Of a stretch of 51,158 nucleotides of DNA, positions 34,666-43,992 are shown one piece after another. The DNA is from Bacteroidales bacterium (GTDB lineage Bacteria > Bacteroidota > Bacteroidia > Bacteroidales > UBA12077): NCBI GenBank assembly GCA_013138975.1, contig WTBR01000101.1, positions 1 through 51,158 on the forward strand, given 5' to 3'. The notes under the pieces are model-generated. The model saw nothing but the letters and a program-made list of their open reading frames with translations, had not been told where the DNA came from and ran no database searches. How positions within the stretch are numbered: position 1 is the stretch's first letter; every line of letters begins with the position of its first letter. Position numbers and translations under genes: made by a program.

Positions 34666-36849
34666 ATGAAAAAAATAGGACTATACTTTGCAATACATTT
34701 TATTACCTCATTTTTTTTTCTAAAAGCACAAAATACTGTAACGGATAGTCTTGAAAATATTGTATTAGCGCACACTGAAGAAGACCGCACAAAAGTTAAA
34801 TTATTAAATGATATAGCCAGTAAGATATATTCAACAGATAGTGAAAAGAGTTTAAAATATGCTAAAGAAGCAGGAGAACTTGCTAATAAAATTGGATATA
34901 AAGAAGGAAAAGCTGAAAGTTTTAAAACAATTGGGATTTATTATTATTGGAAAGGTGCATATCACGAATCTCTGGATTTTTTACAAAAGTCGTTGAAATT
35001 ATATGAAGATCTTGGTATAATCTATGGGATTGCATCCTGTTTAAATAACATTGGATTAATACAAAATAAACAAGGGGATTTTATTAAAGCTCTTGAAAGT
35101 TATGAAAGAGCTTTAGAAGAAACAAAAGAGCTTGAAATTAAAGATGAATCTTTCTCAACTTTAAATAATATTGGTAATATTTATAATAAACAAGGAGATC
35201 ATAACAAAGCCTTATCTTATTATGAAAAATCATTAAAAATAGCCGAAGAATTAGAAAATAGAAATGGTATTTCGCGATCTTATAATAATATTGGGGCTGT
35301 TTACTATTACCAGAGTGATTATTTAAAAGCACTTGAATATTTCCAAAAATCTTTAATGTTAAAAAAAGAAATTGATGATAAAATTGGAATCTGTTTATTA
35401 AATATGAATATCGGGGATGCTTATCTAAATTTAAACAATTATAACAAAGCACTAGATTACTCTTATAAAAGCCTCATGTTATCGAAAGAAATAGGATTTT
35501 TAAACAATCAGAAATCTACATATTTGCAACTTTCTAAGATTTATGTAGATATGAATATTTATAAAAAGGCACACGAAAACTATGTGCTGTATAAAGAATT
35601 AGAGGACAGTATTTTTAACGAAAAAAATATAAAAGACATAGCCGCTTTGGAATATCAATTTGCATATGAGAAAGAAAAACAAGCAACTGAGCTTGAACGG
35701 CAAAAAAAAGATGCCTTAAATAGAGAAGAGAATAAGAGGCAAAAATATATTCGCAACTCGCTTATAGTAGGTACTATTTTATTGATCAATGTTATTTTTC
35801 TGATACTTCGAGTTCTTATAATAAGACGAAAAGCTATCCGTGCACTTAATCAACAAAAAGAAGAAATTCAGGTACAAGCAAAACAAATAAAAGATTCTAA
35901 TAACAGGCTTTTAAAATTGGATGAGTTTAAACAAGATATGATTAATTTAATTGTACACGATTTAAAAAATCCGCTTAATAGGATATTAAATATTCCATGT
36001 TCATATGGCCTCGAAAAACAGGTTAAAATGGCTCGACAGTCAGGAAAACAAATGCTAAATATGGTACTTAATATTCTTGATGTAAATAAATATCAAGACA
36101 GGCAAATGAAGCTAATATTGAATGATAATCCTATGTATTTATTGTCGGTAAAGGCTATAGAGTACGTGCAATTTTTATGCGATCAAAAGGATATTAAGGT
36201 AAAGAATGAAATCGAACCCGAAACTGTGGTAAACGTGGATAAGTTAATCATTGAACGTGTTTTGATAAATTTACTCACTAATGCAATAAAATATACGCCA
36301 AAGGGTGGCATAATAGCCCTTACATCTGAAGATTTATCGGAATCATATGTGCGAATTAATGTAACTGATAATGGTAGCGGTATATTGCCTGAGAATTTTT
36401 CTTCGGTTTTTCAGAAATTCGAACAAATTATTGTTAAACAATCAGGATCGGTAAGCTCTACAGGCTTGGGTCTGACTTTTTGTAAAATGGCTACTGAGGA
36501 GCACGGTGGCGAAATCGGCTTGATTTCTGAACCTGAAAAAAGTACTACTTTTTGGTTTACTCTTCAAAAAGGGAATGCGAAATTTACTAAACATCAATGC
36601 ATTGAAAAAGAATCTAAGAATATAGATATCAACTTTGTATTTTCTGAAGAAGATTTAAAAGTACTGAAACCTGTTGTATTTGGATTAAAAAGTCTTGCGG
36701 TTTACGAAACCACTGATGTCAGAAAAAATATTGATAAATTAAAATCGGGTGCATCCGAAAGTGTTCAACAATGGATATGCGAACTCGAAAAAAATCTGAT
36801 CACTTTGGATCAGAAAAAGTATTTGAAATTATTAGAAATAGTAACATGA
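34666..36849 (+). CDS. TPR-containing sensor histidine kinase
   Basis: A 727-residue kinase. The signal peptide (cleavage near FFLKAQ) is followed by about six TPR repeats (AYHESLDFLQKSLKLYEDL, DHNKALSYYEKSLKIAEEL, DYLKALEYFQKSLMLKKEI), a coiled coil, one membrane helix (about residues 366-386), and a HisKA domain with His in LIVHDLKNPLNRI. The ATPase domain follows with N-box NLLTNAIKYTPKGG, G1 DNGSGI and G2 TGLGLTFCKMATEEHGG. A 90-residue helical extension after the ATPase domain is unassigned. The TPR part would be periplasmic. Its stop codon overlaps the ATG of the next gene by four bases, so the two are coupled. Confidence 0.9.
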   Translation: MKKIGLYFAIHFITSFFFLKAQNTVTDSLENIVLAHTEEDRTKVKLLNDIASKIYSTDSEKSLKYAKEAGELANKIGYKEGKAESFKTIGIYYYWKGAYHESLDFLQKSLKLYEDLGIIYGIASCLNNIGLIQNKQGDFIKALESYERALEETKELEIKDESFSTLNNIGNIYNKQGDHNKALSYYEKSLKIAEELENRNGISRSYNNIGAVYYYQSDYLKALEYFQKSLMLKKEIDDKIGICLLNMNIGDAYLNLNNYNKALDYSYKSLMLSKEIGFLNNQKSTYLQLSKIYVDMNIYKKAHENYVLYKELEDSIFNEKNIKDIAALEYQFAYEKEKQATELERQKKDALNREENKRQKYIRNSLIVGTILLINVIFLILRVLIIRRKAIRALNQQKEEIQVQAKQIKDSNNRLLKLDEFKQDMINLIVHDLKNPLNRILNIPCSYGLEKQVKMARQSGKQMLNMVLNILDVNKYQDRQMKLILNDNPMYLLSVKAIEYVQFLCDQKDIKVKNEIEPETVVNVDKLIIERVLINLLTNAIKYTPKGGIIALTSEDLSESYVRINVTDNGSGILPENFSSVFQKFEQIIVKQSGSVSSTGLGLTFCKMATEEHGGEIGLISEPEKSTTFWFTLQKGNAKFTKHQCIEKESKNIDINFVFSEEDLKVLKPVVFGLKSLAVYETTDVRKNIDKLKSGASESVQQWICELEKNLITLDQKKYLKLLEIVT

Positions 36850-37778
36850 AAACTTACACGATACTGATTGCCGACGATGAAATTGAAAATTTACAAATAA
36901 TCGAAGAGGCTCTTCTCGAAACGGATTTCGACCATCGTTTAATTATGGTGGTAAATGGAAAAATCATGGTTGAATTCGCAGAAAAACGAATTCCTGATTT
37001 AATTATTACCGATTGGGAAATGCCGGAAATGAACGGTATAGAAGCCATTAAAGAGTTAAAGAAGAAAGAATCTACCAAAGATATCCCAATAATCATGTGT
37101 ACCGGTATTATGACTAGTTCTGCCAATTTAGAAACGGCTCTTACCAGTGGTGCAATTGATTATATTCGAAAACCAATTGATAAAATAGAACTTGTGGCAA
37201 GGGTTTCCTCCATGCTTAAATTAGCCGATTCAATTCGAGCTACTAAAGCACAAAATGCTATTCTTAAGCAACAAAAAAATGAAATACAAAAGCAACAAGA
37301 GGTAATTATTAAGCACGAAACAGATGAAATCAAAAAACTACTTAAAAGAAAAAAAACTGAACTAAAGAAAACGAAACTCAGGTTAATAAATTATAATTTA
37401 TCTATTTCTAAATTCATTTCGGATATCAAATCATTAAGTCCTTATGTTAATAAAGAAGGTGCTAAAAAAGCACAAGTAATACTTGCTAATTATATGATTG
37501 AGAATAATGAGATAACCTGTAATGAAATAGAAATCCATTTTAAAGAAGCACACAACGATTCGTATGAAAAACTGAAACGTTTATACCCTGATTTAACACA
37601 AAGCGAAAAAAGAATCTGCCTGTTTTTAATCCTGAAAATGGATACGAAGCAAATAGCTGATATTTTGTATAAAAGCATAAGAACGATTGAAGGTTTACGA
37701 ACAAATATCCGAAAAAAATTGAATATGGATAATCCTAACGAAAATTTGCAGACCTTTCTTGCAAACCTTCAATTGTAG
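36846..37778 (+). CDS. Response regulator with C-terminal LuxR-like HTH
   Basis: A 310-residue regulator. ATG 36846 is preferred over the longer frame from 36771 because it overlaps the kinase stop as ATGA and begins the receiver exactly (MKTYTILIADDEIENL). The phospho-acceptor is Asp in LIITDWEMPEMNG, and the conserved Thr and Lys are in IMCTGIMT and YIRKPID. A coiled coil of about 80 residues follows (about 140-200), and then an HTH domain (LTQSEKRICLFLILKMDTKQIADILYKSIRTIEGLRTNIRKKL, residues about 250-293). This receiver-coil-HTH layout is the cognate partner type for TPR kinases in Bacteroidota. Confidence 0.9.
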   Translation: MKTYTILIADDEIENLQIIEEALLETDFDHRLIMVVNGKIMVEFAEKRIPDLIITDWEMPEMNGIEAIKELKKKESTKDIPIIMCTGIMTSSANLETALTSGAIDYIRKPIDKIELVARVSSMLKLADSIRATKAQNAILKQQKNEIQKQQEVIIKHETDEIKKLLKRKKTELKKTKLRLINYNLSISKFISDIKSLSPYVNKEGAKKAQVILANYMIENNEITCNEIEIHFKEAHNDSYEKLKRLYPDLTQSEKRICLFLILKMDTKQIADILYKSIRTIEGLRTNIRKKLNMDNPNENLQTFLANLQL

Positions 37779-37803
37779 TTACTACAAAATTATTTTTAAA
37801 GAA

Positions 37804-37940
37804 AAAGGGGCTGTCCAAAAAGTCTCTTTTTTGTCATTCCCTTGAAAAAGGGAATCTCTTAACTGGATTGCACACAATGATTTATGAGATCCCCAATCAA
37901 GTTGGGGATGACAGATAATGACTTTTTGGACAGCTCCTTT
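37804..37940. mobile_element. GGGCTGTCC MITE-like element
   Basis: A 137-bp element with terminal inverted repeats of about 20 bp: AAAGGGGCTGTCCAAAAAGT on the left and ACTTTTTGGACAGCTCCTTT on the right. Inside are two short hairpins (CATTCCCTTGAAAAAGGGAATC and ATCCCCAATCAAGTTGGGGAT). Partial relatives lie at 33775-33885 and near 138-156. The first and last arms together could act as a terminator for the response regulator gene. Confidence 0.75.
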
Positions 37941-38069
37941 ACTCAAAAACCACTCATGTGATCTTTACTTTATTAATCGCATAATAAAACGGACATTTAA
38001 TTTTTAGTAATTCTGCATTACAGTATTCATAATTACTAAACATATTGCCATACCTTCAAAAACCTTGCA

Positions 38070-38522
38070 TTACTCTATGAACAATTGCTCTGTTGCATTT
38101 TTTAGATTATCTATTAAAGATTCTACTATTTCCCAATCACAACCCGGAAGTTTTACAAAAGCAAAGGCAACTTCAACTGTACTGCAAACTTTTACTTGTA
38201 TTGGTAATTCTTTTTTTAAAATTTCAAAACCTATTGATGTAACAACTTGATTTGGAGTTTCAGTTATCATTGTAGATTTTCTTCGAGCCAGGTATTTTTC
38301 ATTATTTGAAATAAACTCGACATACTTTGAAACTTCATTTATTTTAAAAAGAAATTCTACCTCTCTAAAATCTTGTATTATATTGTAACAGGGATTATAT
38401 TCTTTATCGTTACCAACTTTTTTCTTAAAATCAATCAATTCATCAACATAATATTTACCACGATAAAATTCAATAATTAATGCCTTTTCTGCTATTATTA
38501 AATAGTCTAGTTTCTTGGTCAT
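38070..38522 (-). CDS. STAS/SpoIIAA-like protein, second copy
   Basis: A 150-residue protein, paralogue of the one at 32202; the shared blocks are VEFISNN, TPNQVV/SPNQVV, LPIQVKVCSTVE and FKKKVGND. ATG 38522 aligns with the start of the paralogue, so the 12 extra residues of the longer frame are rejected. Unlike its sibling it is not next to chemotaxis genes. It stands alone, downstream and convergent to the TPR kinase/response regulator pair. No Ser phosphorylation site can be named. Confidence 0.7.
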   Translation of the reverse strand: MTKKLDYLIIAEKALIIEFYRGKYYVDELIDFKKKVGNDKEYNPCYNIIQDFREVEFLFKINEVSKYVEFISNNEKYLARRKSTMITETPNQVVTSIGFEILKKELPIQVKVCSTVEVAFAFVKLPGCDWEIVESLIDNLKNATEQLFIE

Positions 38523-38718
38523 AGTAACTTTATATATATTACTTATTAATGAAATCAAGGCTTGAAACTTGATAAAGCTATTTAAATGTAAGGCACTGAA
38601 AGTGCAGCTAAAATCAGCCCAAAGGCAAGGCCTTGGATTGAATTATTGTAAATAAATATTCGCCTTGAAAAGGCTTCTTAATTTAAATTGTCCTTACAGG
38701 TTTTGCAAATTTTCAACA

Positions 38719-38798
38719 AGCGGTGGTACGACTATTTTTAAAATCAGTAAAAAATTTACAATTTATTCTTAACTTTTTTAGTTAGTCGTACAACCGCT
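38719..38798. mobile_element. 81-bp MITE-like element, copy 2 (inverted)
   Basis: It runs from AGCGGTGGTACGACTAT to AGTTAGTCGTACAACCGCT. It is the reverse complement of 2317-2397 with only a few changes in the A/T-rich centre. Both copies are preceded, on their own left side, by AAGTAAT, which may belong to the element. Confidence 0.7.
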
Positions 38799-39153
38799 AT
38801 TACTTAATTAGCTATATCACTGTTGCCTGTTAGGTTTTGATTGATAGGTGATTATATTGAATTGAAATTCGCTTATTAAGAGATTTATGTCCTGTAAGGA
38901 CATAAATCTCTACTTATGCAATACCCAATGCAGCGCATTGGGCTGAATTAAATTAGGCATTCAGCCTGAAAATCAAATAATTTTAACCCTTGATTCGCAT
39001 TATTAATCAAAAAATTAAATACAACTGACTTAAAGTATCGCTAACAATTCCACTTCGAACAATAAAGGCGTAAACACCTGCTATAAGATTATAGCAAATG
39101 TTTTTAATTTAATAAGAAGCTAGCTACTGACCTCTAAAAATTTATATGTAAGT

Positions 39154-39184
39154 ATAAGGAGCTACTGTCGCAGTAGCTCCTTAT
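39154..39184 (-). terminator. Hairpin terminator of the aerolysin-like lipoprotein gene
   Basis: A perfect 14-bp stem ATAAGGAGCTACTG/CAGTAGCTCCTTAT with a 3-base loop lies 13 bases after the stop codon at 39198. The tract following on the minus strand is not T-rich, so termination is likely but unproven. Confidence 0.75.
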
Positions 39185-39197
39185 TTAAACAAAATTT

Positions 39198-40271
39198 TTA
39201 TAAAGGTTCAACGTCCCCTATGGTTATGTATGCCCTAACGCTACTATGGTCAGTTACATGAGCAACCATTGTTCCTGATCCTGTATAATTCAAGAACCAC
39301 CAATAATGATCATTAACTTTGTTTGGGAAATTTGCACCAAACCACCCCTCTAAATTTACAGGCCACCATAAATCAGCTACTCCATCGGCCAGAACAAAAT
39401 GCAATGATAATTTCTGTTTTGAATATGCAGGAACGGTAACTGTAAAATCATCGCTGAATTCAAAAGCACTAGATGCACTGCCACCTGTACTTCCTTCCAG
39501 GTAACCGGTAACGGTAAGGGTACTTTCAGCATCAACAGTAAATGGTATATGGAAACCTAATGTCGCTTCTAAACTAATACTTGATCCTGCTGTAATATTC
39601 CAATTCGTTCCTGTTGCTTCAGTATAGGCTAAATGTTTTGTTACAGGTACCGCAGAAGGTCCACCGTTTGTGGCATATGTCTCAAATACACGTGAGCTAT
39701 AGCTTGATAAACTCTGATTATGGATAGTAGAAGAATAAACCTTATTATAGCAATAATTTCCTTCTTGTTCAGTAATTGCAGGTGTAACTGCATTATAATA
39801 TGTTTCGTTGTTAACAGCAATTCCATCTGGAGTCGTTCCAAAATAATCGGTAAAACTTTGACGTATATATGACGGTGAAGCATTATAAAACTCCAAGTCG
39901 CTAAAAGTTAATTTCTCAGTTGCCTCTAATATTGATTTCGAGTTGGTTATATCTTCATCTGTTTTTATACTTTTTGGGTTTAGCGTTAAGCCATTAAAAA
40001 TAAACGTATCTTTTGGTGGTTCTTCATTATTCTTGCTTACCATGTTTAGGCTACTTATGGATTTGTTTCCAAGATCCTTATTAATGTTCACCATTTGGAT
40101 TACTTTTTCTCCCGGTTCTAGAACAACTCCATCAGCAATTGCCAGTTGTCGTAATTCACTTAGTTCAGCAGATAAACTCTCACTTGGTTCAGTAAATTCA
40201 TTCTCAATCTTTTCACATGAAACCACTACTAATAGCAGACACGCTAATACTACATAAATAAAAATTTTCAT
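39198..40271 (-). CDS. Lipoprotein with aerolysin/ETX-MTX2-like beta-pore-forming signature
   Basis: A 357-residue lipoprotein. ATG 40271 gives a signal sequence ending in lipobox LVVVSC (the longer frame to 40319 is rejected). Residues about 190-330 resemble the pore-forming half of aerolysin-like proteins: a Ser/Thr-rich amphipathic stretch (WNITAGSSISLEATLGFHIPF, then VDAESTLTVTGYLEGSTGG), then the closing strand FTVTVPAYSKQKLSLHFVL, with the vPpys-type motif seen in ETX/MTX2 proteins. The last 60 residues are rich in Trp and aromatics. The assignment is by pattern only. It could instead be a surface protein of unrelated beta fold. Monocistronic, with a strong hairpin after it. Confidence 0.6.
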   Translation of the reverse strand: MKIFIYVVLACLLLVVVSCEKIENEFTEPSESLSAELSELRQLAIADGVVLEPGEKVIQMVNINKDLGNKSISSLNMVSKNNEEPPKDTFIFNGLTLNPKSIKTDEDITNSKSILEATEKLTFSDLEFYNASPSYIRQSFTDYFGTTPDGIAVNNETYYNAVTPAITEQEGNYCYNKVYSSTIHNQSLSSYSSRVFETYATNGGPSAVPVTKHLAYTEATGTNWNITAGSSISLEATLGFHIPFTVDAESTLTVTGYLEGSTGGSASSAFEFSDDFTVTVPAYSKQKLSLHFVLADGVADLWWPVNLEGWFGANFPNKVNDHYWWFLNYTGSGTMVAHVTDHSSVRAYITIGDVEPL

Positions 40272-40784
40272 AAGTTTAATTTTTAAGTTAATTAATAAAT
40301 AGATTGTTAAATCATGCATCTTTTATAATTGACTTATACCTTGTCGATTTACTATTTTCTTAAATATCACAACAAGAATTATACATCAATATTTCTTTAA
40401 TCGGTATAAAAGATGCCACAAGTGGGAAATACTTTTTGTCGTTTTTGCATATCTTTTTGGTTTAAAGAATAAATAATTTTAAAAAAAAACATTACCTTAT
40501 TTATTATACTATAAATAGGGTAAAACTTTCCGTTAAAGAACTATACAATAGTATTAAACAAAAAAGGGGGAGCAAAGAAAAGCACTACGCAACGACTACG
40601 GTATAAAATTAAAGGACTACGCAGCGACTACTTACTTTTAGGTTAATTACTTATTAATAAACAGATTAAAAGTGATTTATTTTTACATTGATTTAGTTCT
40701 GATAAAAACAAATGGACAGTTTTACTAAAATGCTAAAAATAACATCAAGTATAATAAGATATTTATAACTCCATTTTAATCCAA
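40272..40784. promoter_or_regulatory. Upstream region of the lipoprotein gene with inverted and direct repeats
   Basis: No gene. A 12-bp perfect inverted repeat GCATCTTTTATA (40316-40327) and TATAAAAGATGC (40405-40416) brackets a 77-bp loop. Farther away, ACTACGCAACGACTAC (40584-40599) is repeated with one change at 40616-40631 (32 bp apart), which could be paired regulator sites for the divergent genes. No clear -7 box was recognised. Confidence 0.4.
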
Positions 40785-41020
40785 TAGTGTACGATAAATG
40801 TATATGGACTAAAGTCCATCAATAAGTTATGTTCTGCACCCCCAGCCTAACCAGCCTGCCGGCTGGCAAGAGGCTAGTGTCAAGTCAAAATTTAAGTTTC
40901 GGGTCGACCTGACAGAGTCAGGATTTCAACTTAAAAAGCATCGTTGACTTGACACTAGAGTTAGTCAAACTCAAAAATCAATTGAGCTACAGCACTTTTA
41001 TTTAATCTTACTTTGAAATT
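40785..41020. repeat. Interrupted copy of the 48548 element
   Basis: It begins TAGTGTACGATAAATGTATA, shares GGACTAAAGTCCATCA, CCCAGCCTAA, GTTAGTCAAACTC, CAATTGAG/CAATTGGG and TTTTATTTAATCTTA with 48548-48683, and is broken by the nested element at 40874-40958. Its right end is degenerate compared with GACACTA of the other copy. The PepSY gene begins about 90 bases after it. Confidence 0.65.
40874..40958. mobile_element. Nested MITE-like element E3
   Basis: An 85-bp element with perfect 14-bp inverted ends CTAGTGTCAAGTCA and TGACTTGACACTAG. The core GTTTCGGGTCGACC and CATCGTTGACTTGACAC are shared with E1 and E2, but the hairpin segment present there is absent. The flanks AGGCTAG and AGTTAGTCAAACTC join, at the other copy of the host repeat, as AGGCTAGGCTTAGTCAAAC, so the insertion site and a CTAG duplication can be deduced. 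Confidence 0.75.
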
Positions 41021-41111
41021 TAATTGGTATAATGATTTTAATCATAAGTTATTTTAATTTTGTCTTTTAAGCACTTTTTTACTTTATTTGTTGTGAACAT
41101 TTACACATATA

Positions 41112-42653
41112 ATGAAAGAAAAAAAAAGCGTTCTAAAAAGATTAAAAAAATATCATAAATGGCCTGGATTAATAATATCCTTTATATTAGTTTATTATGC
41201 TATTTCAGGGATTTTAATGAACCACCGAAGTTTAATTTCCGGTGCAGATATTAGCAGGTCGGTATTACCTAAAGATTATCATTACAAAAACTGGAATCTT
41301 GCGGCATTAAGGGGAAATCAAATAATTTCTAAAGATAGTATCTTAGTTTATGGAAATATTGGTGTTTGGCTCACCGATTCATTAATGGCCGATTTTACAG
41401 ATTTCAATGCTGGCTTTCCTAAAGGTATTGATAACCGCAAAATTTATGATGTTCATTTTTCAAATAATAATAATTTATATGCTGCAACATTATTTGGATT
41501 ATTCGGTTTCAATTTTGAATTGAATGAGTGGCAAAAAATACCACTTAATACCAAGATAGAAAGATTTGTTGCTGTAATTAGTAAAGGTGATTCTATAATC
41601 GCTATGAATCGTTCTTATGTTTTTAAAGGACTTGATGATGGCTTGAATACTAATTTTGAAAAAATTCAGTTAAAAGCTCCTGATAATTATAAAAATAGAG
41701 TTGGTTTATTTGAAACTGTATGGCAAATCCACTCGGGTGAAATATTTGGATTACCGGGAAAGTTATTTATTGATTTAATTGGTTTGCTCATAATCATTCT
41801 TTCTATTACCGGGAATATTTATTTCTTCTTCCCAAAGTTATTAAAACGCAGAAAAAGAAAAGATAAGAAGATTACAGTTATAGCTAAAACGAATAAATTA
41901 TCCTTGAAATGGCATAATAAAATTGGTGCATGGTTTATTGTTTTTCTCGTACTTTTATGCCTTACAGGAATATTTTTGCGTCCTCCCTTACTTTTAACAA
42001 TAGCAAGAACGGACATACCTGCAATTAAATTCACACACCTCGATCGGCCAAATCCTTGGTACGATGATTTACGTGATATAATTTACGACGCTGAAAAAGA
42101 TGTTTACGTTTTAGCGGGATACAATGGTTTATATGAATTAAAAACCTTAAACAGTACTCCGAAATTATTTGATTCGCAACCACCAATAAGTGTTATGGGA
42201 ATTAATGTTTTTGAGAAATATGATAACAATACATTCCTGATTGGTTCATTTAGTGGATTGTTTTTATGGAGTCCTCAGAGTTTAATGATTTATGATTTTA
42301 TTTCGGGGAAACCTTATCAGGGTAATTCTTCTGGACGACCATTTGGGACATATTCGATAAGCGGAATAATTAAGGATTATAATAAAAACTTACATATTGT
42401 CGATTATAGTAATGGAGTATTACCTGCACGTTCTGCACCATTCACGACAATGCCCAACGAAATAATCGAAAACTCCCCTATGTCTTTATGGAACTTGTGT
42501 CTTGAAATTCATACCGGTCGTATTTTCAACTTTCTATTAAGTGGTTTCTATATTCTAATAGTTCCTTTGGTCGGAATTGTATCGATAATTGTTTTACTTA
42601 GTGGTTATCTGCTATTGAGGAGAAAGAAAAAGAATATTAAAACTAAAAAGTAA
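41112..42653 (+). CDS. PepSY-domain membrane protein
   Basis: A 513-residue membrane protein of the PepSY-associated TM family. The first membrane helix is preceded by the typical KKYHKWPGLIISFILVYYAISGILMNHR (residues about 12-40), two to three more helices lie near 218-240, 270-292 and 465-490, and the periplasmic loops contain PepSY-like repeats. Members are often linked with iron/siderophore reduction, but no iron gene is nearby. The last 11 bases overlap convergently with the 3' end of the kinase gene (stops at 42653 and 42643). Confidence 0.85.
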   Translation: MKEKKSVLKRLKKYHKWPGLIISFILVYYAISGILMNHRSLISGADISRSVLPKDYHYKNWNLAALRGNQIISKDSILVYGNIGVWLTDSLMADFTDFNAGFPKGIDNRKIYDVHFSNNNNLYAATLFGLFGFNFELNEWQKIPLNTKIERFVAVISKGDSIIAMNRSYVFKGLDDGLNTNFEKIQLKAPDNYKNRVGLFETVWQIHSGEIFGLPGKLFIDLIGLLIIILSITGNIYFFFPKLLKRRKRKDKKITVIAKTNKLSLKWHNKIGAWFIVFLVLLCLTGIFLRPPLLLTIARTDIPAIKFTHLDRPNPWYDDLRDIIYDAEKDVYVLAGYNGLYELKTLNSTPKLFDSQPPISVMGINVFEKYDNNTFLIGSFSGLFLWSPQSLMIYDFISGKPYQGNSSGRPFGTYSISGIIKDYNKNLHIVDYSNGVLPARSAPFTTMPNEIIENSPMSLWNLCLEIHTGRIFNFLLSGFYILIVPLVGIVSIIVLLSGYLLLRRKKKNIKTKK

Positions 42654-43992
42654 GACCAACTTTGGTTTGCACTTTGGGGTCAGAACTAATAATAATTGAC
42701 CCTTTGTGCAATCTCATAATCTGTCGTGATAAGGATAAGCCTACACCTGTTCCATTTTCTTTTGTAGTATAAAAAGGAATAAAAACATCATCCATTTTTT
42801 CTTTTTCTATTCCTTTTCCATTATCTGAGATAGTAATTTTTAATTTTTGTTTATCGTCTGTAAAAATATTAATTACAATACTTGGATCAATTACTTCATT
42901 CAAAGCTTCAATTGAATTCTTTATAAGATTTATAATTACCTGTTCAATCATTCCTTTATCAGCGTGTAATTCCAAGTTATCTGAATCAACATTAATTATA
43001 ATAGCAATCTGCTTAGTGGTAATTTCTTTTTCAAATAATAAAACCATTTTTTCTATTAAATCTTTTACCAAGATCGCTTCAAATTTTGGTTTTGGTAATT
43101 TAGTAATGGTCCTGTAATTATCGATAAACTCTAACAAGCCTTTGCTCCTATTTTCAATAATTTCAGCATTCTCAACAATATCAGATATTAATTCATTACT
43201 TATTTCCTGCTGATCTAAGATCTCATCGTCATTTTTCAAATAACGTTTTATAGCATGTGCCAGCGAAGTAATTGGAGTAATTGAATTCATCATTTCATGC
43301 GTTAAAACACGGATCAATTTTTGCCATGATTCAATTTCATTCGTTTCAATTTCTTGCTTAACATCATGAATAGCAAATAGCTTTATTTTTTTATTTTCTA
43401 TTTTGAATTCAGAGAAAGAGAAAGCCAAGAAATAAAAATCATCGTTTATTGTCTTTTTTATTACTGTGGATTCTGAAAGTTTAGTATTATTAAGAATTTT
43501 CACATATTCTGCGTCTAAACTATTAATATTTAATAATGTGCAATCTTTTTTATTTAAAAACACTTTGGCCTGACGATTAACAAATTCAATTACACCAGTT
43601 TCGTTAAAAGCTAATAAACCAGTTTTTACATTGTCAATTACATAATTTAAATAATGTTCCTTTTGTTCCTTTTCTGATCTAATTTTTTTTAAATCAATAT
43701 TTATTTTCTCAAAACTGCCTCTTAATCCTTTAAATGTTTTTTCAATATTTTCTTTACTAAATACTACCGATGTGTCTCCTTGTTGAAGATGTAACAAGAA
43801 TTCAGCTAATTCTCTATTTGTTCTATTAACATACTTTATTAAAAAAATAATTTGAACCAAAACCAGAAAAACAACAAATATTGCTGTAAGTATATTATCG
43901 TCTCTTTCAATAAAATACACAAACAAGAAGCAAGTAAATACAATAAGTATTATTCTCGAAAAAATACTAATATAGAATTTATTGTATTTCAT
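42643..43992 (-). CDS. NtrY-like sensor histidine kinase
   Basis: A 449-residue kinase. Two membrane segments (about 12-27 and 35-53) with almost no periplasmic part are followed by a HAMP-like linker, a PAS domain (about 110-205), a HisKA region with His in LTHEMMNSITPITSLAHAI, and an ATPase domain with NLIKNSIEAL, DNGKGI and TGVGLSLSRQIMRLH. It ends abruptly at VQTKVGLTF, a slightly short C-terminus. It is the partner of the sigma-54 regulator, whose gene precedes it with a 14-base overlap (43979-43992). Confidence 0.9.
   Translation of the reverse strand: MKYNKFYISIFSRIILIVFTCFLFVYFIERDDNILTAIFVVFLVLVQIIFLIKYVNRTNRELAEFLLHLQQGDTSVVFSKENIEKTFKGLRGSFEKINIDLKKIRSEKEQKEHYLNYVIDNVKTGLLAFNETGVIEFVNRQAKVFLNKKDCTLLNINSLDAEYVKILNNTKLSESTVIKKTINDDFYFLAFSFSEFKIENKKIKLFAIHDVKQEIETNEIESWQKLIRVLTHEMMNSITPITSLAHAIKRYLKNDDEILDQQEISNELISDIVENAEIIENRSKGLLEFIDNYRTITKLPKPKFEAILVKDLIEKMVLLFEKEITTKQIAIIINVDSDNLELHADKGMIEQVIINLIKNSIEALNEVIDPSIVINIFTDDKQKLKITISDNGKGIEKEKMDDVFIPFYTTKENGTGVGLSLSRQIMRLHKGSIIISSDPKVQTKVGLTF

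Larger units (their letters stand above)
38523..39197. repeat. Hairpin-rich intergenic region
   Basis: A 675-bp stretch without a gene. It contains the 80-bp element at 38719-38798 and several perfect hairpins: GCACTGAAAGTGC (38593-38605), AGATTTATGTCC/GGACATAAATCT (38881-38909, loop TGTAA) and CCCAATGC/GCATTGGG (38924-38942). It ends in the terminator of the lipoprotein gene. The series of GCC- and CCC-type hairpins resembles the dispersed palindromic units common in Bacteroidota genomes. Confidence 0.6.

Noticed and set aside
38593..38942. Retron or structured RNA gene from the hairpin string
   Set aside because: No reverse transcriptase gene is near and similar hairpins are scattered elsewhere in the window.
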